Below, in pieces: positions 16,690 through 21,364 of a DNA stretch of 21,364 nucleotides. Made by a program: the position numbers and the translations under genes. This stretch comes from Chrysochromulina tobinii (lineage: Eukaryota > Haptophyta > Prymnesiales > Chrysochromulinaceae). Location: assembly GCA_001275005.1 (NCBI GenBank), contig JWZX01002715.1, positions 1 to 21,364 on the forward strand. The letters are read 5' to 3'. Within the stretch, counting starts at the first letter, position 1, and the number at the start of each line of letters is the position of its first letter. The notes under the pieces are model-generated. The model was not told the origin of the DNA. It saw only the letters and a program-made list of their open reading frames with translations, and did no database searches.

Positions 16690-19686
16690 TCACGTGGCGG
16701 CCTTGTTGACCTCTTCCTTGAGCTCGGGTTGGGGTTTCTGGCCCTGGACGTCCTCGTTGACGTTGTCAACCACCACACCCTCATCCTTCACTAGCTGAAG
16801 GGCAGAGAGTGGTCCAATGCATCCTAGCTTAGCCTCAAAGTCGCAGCGCGCGATGAAGAGCACGTCGAGCGTACTCGTTGCCACGATGCTCACAGGGCGC
16901 GGCTGGTCGCGCTGGAGAGCGAGCTCGCCAAAGCAATCCGACTCGGCCAGCTGCGCGATGACGACTTCCTCCTCAGTCGTGTCGGTTGGGTCGACGTGGA
17001 TCACGTTGGCGTAGCCAGATGTGACAAGGTAGAAGGCGTCCCCGAACGACCCTTGCTCGTAGACGTATTCGCCGGATTCGAATTTGGCTTTGCTCATCGA
17101 GTCCAGTAGCAAACCAATCTGCTCCTCGTTGAGCTCGGTAAAGGCAGGCACGCCGCTCAAGACGCGAAAGTTGTGTGCGCGAATCTCTTCGACGACTAAC
17201 GGGAGGTTGGAGCCGTTGAAGGTTGCCTTTGGAATCTCAAGCTTGGCGCCACCGCATCTTTTTGTAGCGAAGGCGGCGAGGTGCGTTCGAGTTAGGCTTC
17301 CTTCCGCCAGTCCGCCGAACTTGGTGTTGGCATCAATGAGTCGCATCATGAGAGCCAGAAGGCAAGCGAGGCTGCCTTGGATCCGCTGGTGTGGATGGCC
17401 GAGCCAGCAGCCGCCCCGTCGCGCAACAAACTGCCGGAACTTGTCATCGGCGCCCTGTAGGAGCGCAATCATGAAGTCGCCGGCGTCATCCGCCAGCGTC
17501 CGTGACACGTCGTCCGGGGTGGGCAAGGCGATGACATACGCAACACGGACCAGCGCTTCACAAAAGTCCTCAAAGAATAGCAGCCGAAGGCGCATCTCTT
17601 GCGTGGCCGAGTACTCAGTGCTCGCACGGATCCGACAAGCGTTGAAGGCCTGCATCAGTTGGGTGACGCTCACCAGCCCGAGCTCTATTAGGCCGATGTT
17701 GGAATTCATCTCAAGCCATGCACCGATGCTCATGTGCGATGTGCTGGTTAGCGTGCTCTGATCGTTCAGCCCATCGTTGCCCAAGACAGCGTAGGTGGCG
17801 TACAGCATGCGCAAAAAGGGTTCGTGCTTCCGCAAGACGCGGTCAACGGCCTCCGTGTAGCAGTAGTGCCTCCGAAACTCGTCGCTGCTGAGCAAGGCTT
17901 CAGGTGGCAGGCGAGCCTCGAGGTGCTCGCAGAAGACTTCGACAGTGTCCGCGACGTTTCCGATGGGCTCGCTGTGACTGCGTGGTCGCAGAAGGGTGTG
18001 CACGGCGATGCGAACCACCACCTGAAGCCACTCGTGGCGGTTCAGAGCACTGGGCTTGTTGTACGGGTCGATTCGCCTCGTCGACCTGTCGCCAGCGTCG
18101 ACAATGGACCAGATTGTGGAGAAATGGCCAGTGCCACCATCAGGCGACACGAGCGAGCAGTCCTCCACGAACTTCACGAACGCGTCGTGGCGGACGTGCA
18201 TGATCTCCGTATCAGGACCATCGAACGTCTTGCCGACGGTCGAATAGTGGTAAAAGGCGCCGTAGACAGTGGAAGCGTGGCGCTCGAGTACATCATAGAC
18301 GGCCTGGACCTCCGGCGCCGCTGGGTGCATATCTTTGCTCAGCTTGGACAGCTCCCCTGGAGTAAGTTGAGTGCGCAGGATGAAGGTGGCGAGCTGATGG
18401 TGCATCCTTGCCACCCGCCAATCGATGCTCAGCAACGTTCTGAGCGAGCGGCCCTCGTACAAATCCTTGGAGTTGCCAAACGTGGCGCGAGGCGCCCAAA
18501 TGCTGTTCTCCAGGCGCCACCGACGCACGTGACGCTTCGGTGGGAAGTCTCGTTGCGGCGGTGACGCACTGAATGGATCGTTCATCTCGCACGTAACAAA
18601 ACGATTGCGCAGGACCTCAACCATGCCCTTGCGGAAGGCGCTCGACGTCTCTTGCGACTTGTCGTACTTGATTGTAGCCATCGCACGCAGCGCGCCGCCG
18701 GAGTAGCGCATGTGGCGCATGTCAAAATCTCTAGCCGCCTCGCACTCCTCCTCTTGGAAGCCCTGCGATTGGGCAACATAAGGTTCGGCCTCGGCCATGG
18801 CCTGCAGCCCCCGCGCGATGAGAGATTGACGAGACTTACTGTCCGTGTCGACTTGCTTGAGCATCTGAAGGATCTCGGGCCAACGCCGAGTTGAGGTGCT
18901 CATAGCATCATTTGAGGTCGCCACTCTTGTCCTCGATGGATCGGCGTGCCGATTCATGGAGGTGATATGCTGCGTTTGCAACCTCTGCACCATGAAGCCC
19001 AGGTGCACATCGTAGGAGCGCATCAGCTTGAGGACCTTGACGACGCTATCTCCCTTTCCATGCTGCAGCACGATGCGCTGGATGGCAGCGCCCAGTCCCT
19101 TGCGGTCCACGCAGTCTTGAGACGTGTACGTTGCGCTGCTGCCAGACGGGTACCCAGACTCGTGGCTGGTTGATGATGCGCGCCTTGTCAGTGATCGCTG
19201 ACGAGGTGCTCTGGACATGACAAGCTGCCTCTCGGCTCTGCTATGGATTTTCAGATCCAGTGCGATCTTTTGATATCCTCTGACAGATCCCTTGACATCT
19301 CCGCCGAGTATCTTCTCCAACAGCGACCGATTGGGATCCGTTTGCAACAGTGGCCGGTTGGGGTCTGCGCCCAGTTGGCTCGTCCTGGCGCTGCTTGGCC
19401 TGAGACTTCTGACAGCTGACTGAGGCTGGGCTACCGCCGGATTAATCGATGCCTTGATGTCAATCATGAGGATGGGATTGGGGTTGAGAGGTGCAGCAGT
19501 CAGCCGCGACAGTGGGGCGCTAGCGCTTGACGGTCGAGTAGCCATTCGACTTGGTTCGGCCCAAAGTGCGGCTGCCCCGTTCGTGGTATGCTGATGAGCG
19601 CTCGTCGGTCGCCGGCTTGGTCCAGACGGTGCTCGAGGAGGTAGTGGCACCATCGGGCTCTGATGGTCTGCGTCTGAGCGGCGCAT
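16690..19686 (-). CDS. Large protein with C-terminal cyclic-nucleotide-binding domain
   Basis: A 998-residue protein from the first in-frame ATG (19686); the frame stays open 44 codons further upstream but has only a GTG. The C-terminus (about 841-965) is a cyclic-nucleotide-binding domain: VPAFTELNEEQIGLLLDSM, GEYVYEQGSFGDAFYLVTSG, and the phosphate-binding cassette FGELALQRDQPRPVS (919-933), with the Glu (921) and Arg (930) that contact cAMP/cGMP in CAP/PKA-R-type domains. There are no channel-type membrane helices and no kinase or GEF domain. The first 250 residues are Ser/Arg/Pro-rich, with a TRRASS site of PKA type. The middle 500 residues are helical and unfamiliar, including FYHYSTVGKTFDGPD, LNRHEWLQVVVRIAVHTLL and LLFFEDFCEALVRVAYVIAL; the repeated F/W..ALVRVA-type segments suggest a duplicated helical module. 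Probably a soluble cAMP/cGMP effector; its output is unknown. Confidence 0.85.
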   Translation of the reverse strand: MRRSDADHQSPMVPLPPRAPSGPSRRPTSAHQHTTNGAAALWAEPSRMATRPSSASAPLSRLTAAPLNPNPILMIDIKASINPAVAQPQSAVRSLRPSSARTSQLGADPNRPLLQTDPNRSLLEKILGGDVKGSVRGYQKIALDLKIHSRAERQLVMSRAPRQRSLTRRASSTSHESGYPSGSSATYTSQDCVDRKGLGAAIQRIVLQHGKGDSVVKVLKLMRSYDVHLGFMVQRLQTQHITSMNRHADPSRTRVATSNDAMSTSTRRWPEILQMLKQVDTDSKSRQSLIARGLQAMAEAEPYVAQSQGFQEEECEAARDFDMRHMRYSGGALRAMATIKYDKSQETSSAFRKGMVEVLRNRFVTCEMNDPFSASPPQRDFPPKRHVRRWRLENSIWAPRATFGNSKDLYEGRSLRTLLSIDWRVARMHHQLATFILRTQLTPGELSKLSKDMHPAAPEVQAVYDVLERHASTVYGAFYHYSTVGKTFDGPDTEIMHVRHDAFVKFVEDCSLVSPDGGTGHFSTIWSIVDAGDRSTRRIDPYNKPSALNRHEWLQVVVRIAVHTLLRPRSHSEPIGNVADTVEVFCEHLEARLPPEALLSSDEFRRHYCYTEAVDRVLRKHEPFLRMLYATYAVLGNDGLNDQSTLTSTSHMSIGAWLEMNSNIGLIELGLVSVTQLMQAFNACRIRASTEYSATQEMRLRLLFFEDFCEALVRVAYVIALPTPDDVSRTLADDAGDFMIALLQGADDKFRQFVARRGGCWLGHPHQRIQGSLACLLALMMRLIDANTKFGGLAEGSLTRTHLAAFATKRCGGAKLEIPKATFNGSNLPLVVEEIRAHNFRVLSGVPAFTELNEEQIGLLLDSMSKAKFESGEYVYEQGSFGDAFYLVTSGYANVIHVDPTDTTEEEVVIAQLAESDCFGELALQRDQPRPVSIVATSTLDVLFIARCDFEAKLGCIGPLSALQLVKDEGVVVDNVNEDVQGQKPQPELKEEVNKAAT

Positions 19687-19898
19687 CCGTTCTCTGAGCG
19701 CGCGTGTGAAGCTGCTTATTGACGGGTGAACGCACTTGCTCGCGGTCCGTGTAAAAACTTTCGGGAGCCTCTGTTGAAACAGTGGGTATTTTTCGCCTGC
19801 GAGTAGCGTACTTACCACCCTTTCAGTGCTCTCTGGTCGGGCTGCGGCTGGTCTTCATTTTCCGTTCACACAGTCCTGGAGTGTTGTGAAGAGTCGCG
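19687..19898. promoter_or_regulatory. Divergent upstream region, CNBD gene / mitochondrial gene
   Basis: These 212 bp separate two head-to-head start codons and should carry both promoters. On the minus strand a consensus splice donor GTAAGT lies at 19815-19810, with possible acceptors ending at 19771 (TTTCAACAG) or 19712 (AAGCAG), so the CNBD transcript may have a 5' UTR intron. A minus-strand ATG at 19858 opens an 11-codon frame ending in TGA, a possible upstream ORF. All of this is inferred from motifs. Confidence 0.35.
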
Positions 19899-20927
19899 AT
19901 GACCGTCTCGCTTCTTCGGCTGCTCGCGCGCCCGAGCGCCGCATCGCTACTGCGACCGGCGCTCGCAACGTGCCGTCCAGTTGCGATCCCCTCGCTCGGG
20001 AGCCCCGCTGCACGACTGCTCTCCTCCTCCTCGGGATTGACCTGCAAGCTTGCGCCGCTGCTCGGCCGGCCTCGCTCGCTCGCCGGCGCCCTGGCTGCAC
20101 CGTGCCGATCGGCGCCGCTGCCGTCGCTGCAACCGGGCCGTCTCGTGGCGGCGCGCGGCCTGGGCGGTGGCGCTGCCTCCGCTTCGGGCTCCGCGCGCGT
20201 GCGCTTCCTCAGCTCGGAGGTCAGCTCGGCGGCAAGCTCGACCCACACCATCGTGCAGCAGGTGGTGGGCTATGTGCGCCAAAACCCGACGGTGGTGGCG
20301 GTGATTTGTGGCATGACGCTCGTCATGTACGGCTTCTACCGCGGCTCCGTGCGCCTCATGTCGTTCTTCTTCAACGTCTCCGACAAGCAGATCTTCAACC
20401 TGGGCTTCATCGGCGGCGTGTTCGCCATGTTCGCAATTGGTGCGGCGGTCTGGTGGACGTCGCGCCGGCTGACTTTCCACGTGGACGACATCTACCGCGC
20501 GGCACTTGGAGAGCTGCGCAAGCACGATCTGGTCACCGAGAAGCTTGGCGGCGCCTGGACGGCCGGCGGCTTCCGCGGCTACTCGATCGAGTCGCTCTCC
20601 GATGCGGTGACGGGCTCGGAGATACGGAAGCGTAAGAGTTATTTTGAGGCCCCAGCGCGGCGCGTACAGATGATCTTCATTGCGCGCGGGCTCGAGCGCG
20701 ATGCAATGGTCTCGCTCGAGGCGTACAAGCGTGGCGGCGAGATCCACTTTGACATGCTCTCGCTCGACTTCAAAGTGCGCGCCGGAGCTCGGAATTCGTC
20801 CCCGGAACATCTCTTCCTCAAGGGGACTTCGGACCATGTGCTCTTCCAGGAGATGAATGTGTTCCTAGATGCCGCACGCGACTCGGGCCGCCCTGAGAAG
20901 AAGATGAGCGAGGCCATGGGCGAGTGA
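19899..20927 (+). CDS. Mitochondrial two-helix membrane protein, Tim21/Coa1-like domain (tentative)
   Basis: A 342-residue protein from the ATG at 19899. The first 110 residues are rich in Arg, Ala, Leu and Ser and free of acidic residues until ARVRFLSSE, an ideal mitochondrial presequence (MTVSLLRLLARPSAASLLRP). Two hydrophobic helices follow, about 128-146 and 166-187, separated by a short FFFNVSDKQ loop. The remainder (190-330) is a soluble alpha/beta domain: HVDDIYRAALGELRKHDLV, GGFRGYSIES, a basic linker, then strands VQMIFIARGLERDAMVSLEA and GEIHFDMLSLDFK. That pattern (helix, Gly turn, basic residues, paired strands) recalls the Tim21/Coa1 intermembrane-space fold used in inner-membrane import and complex assembly. 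The likeness is by eye and uncertain, since Tim21 has a single helix. Mitochondrial membrane location is much safer than the exact role. Confidence 0.85.
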   Translation: MTVSLLRLLARPSAASLLRPALATCRPVAIPSLGSPAARLLSSSSGLTCKLAPLLGRPRSLAGALAAPCRSAPLPSLQPGRLVAARGLGGGAASASGSARVRFLSSEVSSAASSTHTIVQQVVGYVRQNPTVVAVICGMTLVMYGFYRGSVRLMSFFFNVSDKQIFNLGFIGGVFAMFAIGAAVWWTSRRLTFHVDDIYRAALGELRKHDLVTEKLGGAWTAGGFRGYSIESLSDAVTGSEIRKRKSYFEAPARRVQMIFIARGLERDAMVSLEAYKRGGEIHFDMLSLDFKVRAGARNSSPEHLFLKGTSDHVLFQEMNVFLDAARDSGRPEKKMSEAMGE

Positions 20928-21364
20928 CACCACCGTCCTGGCGAGCCCAGCCAGCTGCTGTGCTCAAGTCGCTGAGAGTTCGCTGAGAGAGGCTCGAAAG
21001 TCGATCATGTACGCATGCATTGGGCCTCAGCATGTGTGTGCGTGTCGTCAGGGTCTGGCGCGGGAGACGAGAGAGAGACAGTAGAGATGAGCGCGAGGAG
21101 ACCGGCCGCGGCGACGCCGACAGGAAGGTGACAGGGGCTCTATGTCTGACAGAGCGGACAGGACCACCGGTCCCAGCCTCGTGTCAACGACTTGGAACGA
21201 GTGCACGATCTCCGTTACTGATTTTTTTGGTTTGAACTACATTTGGAACATATTGACGCAACCCGCAATTGACGCAACCGCGTGAGACCAGGATGGTCTC
21301 ACCCCTTTAAGTGAGGGAATACACACCACCAAGTGTCGGCGGCATGCCTGGCATGCATGCGGGC
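20928..21364. other. 3' intergenic region with short direct and inverted repeats
   Basis: These 437 bp follow the mitochondrial gene. No frame starting at an ATG has coding support. The terminal 115 bp hold a 16-nt direct repeat and a palindrome (listed separately) and, at 21342-21360, clustered GCATGC sites. Confidence 0.5.
21252..21301. repeat. 16-nt direct repeat followed by 8-bp palindrome
   Basis: ATTGACGCAACC occurs at 21252-21263 and again at 21268-21279, a 16-nt period. Immediately after, TGAGACCA (21283-21290) and TGGTCTCA (21294-21301) form a perfect 8-bp inverted repeat with a 3-nt centre. The layout resembles a protein-binding or element-end sequence, but no mobile-element gene is present in the window. 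Confidence 0.7.

Noticed and set aside
19947-20837. 296-codon minus-strand frame opposite the mitochondrial gene
   Set aside because: Arg/His/Glu shadow of a GC-rich gene; no domain and no plausible independent start.
21020-21235. 71-codon plus-strand frame after the mitochondrial gene
   Set aside because: Begins with TTG, is Arg-rich and has no family features; treated as non-coding.

Overview
This window looks like nuclear DNA of a flagellated, GC-rich eukaryotic microalga. Evidence for a eukaryote: a cytosolic chaperonin CCT-gamma subunit, a PPEF-type Ca2+-dependent protein phosphatase, an outer-dynein-arm docking-complex coiled-coil protein, a plant-NCL-type EF-hand Na+/Ca2+ exchanger and a protein with a mitochondrial presequence. 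One small protein starts with a signal-peptide-like segment followed by a Phe, as in the bipartite plastid leaders of red-lineage (complex-plastid) algae. A haptophyte is my best guess; this is inference, and no marker gene fixes the taxon. Nearly all genes read as single exons, so introns are rare or absent here. Most other long open frames are antisense or frame-shifted shadows caused by high GC.

Layout. 1-192 (-): broken inverted copy of the 5' end of the next gene. 405-2632 (+): NCL-like exchanger whose two halves lie in different frames. 3247-4893 (-): CCT3. 5192-5809 (-): small DedA/VTT-like membrane protein. 6060-6974 (-): MOSC-domain protein with a C-terminal membrane anchor. 7430-7972 (+): possible plastid-targeted protein of unknown function. 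8472-11999 (-): PPEF-like phosphatase with a long disordered N-terminus and C-terminal EF-hands. 12288-14015 (+): ODA docking-complex protein of the CCDC151/ODA10 or ODA1/ODA3 type, divergent from the phosphatase. 14339-15154 (+): Ala/Pro-repeat hypothetical. 15420-16361 (-): secreted alpha/beta hydrolase. 16690-19686 (-): large protein with a C-terminal cyclic-nucleotide-binding domain. 19899-20927 (+): mitochondrial membrane protein with a tentative Tim21/Coa1-like domain. 20928-21364 is non-coding with short repeats.

How the genes relate. There is no operon, as expected for a eukaryote. Housekeeping (CCT3, mitochondrial protein) is mixed with Ca2+ and second-messenger functions (EF-hand exchanger, EF-hand phosphatase, cyclic-nucleotide-binding protein) and one axonemal gene. 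The head-to-head phosphatase/ODA pair shares 288 bp and could be co-regulated. I see no defence island, biosynthetic cluster, transposon, CRISPR array, tRNA or rRNA. The points most worth following are the inverted duplication that starts exactly at the exchanger's ATG, the -1 shift (or 26-nt mini-intron) within the exchanger, and the CNBD protein of unfamiliar architecture.
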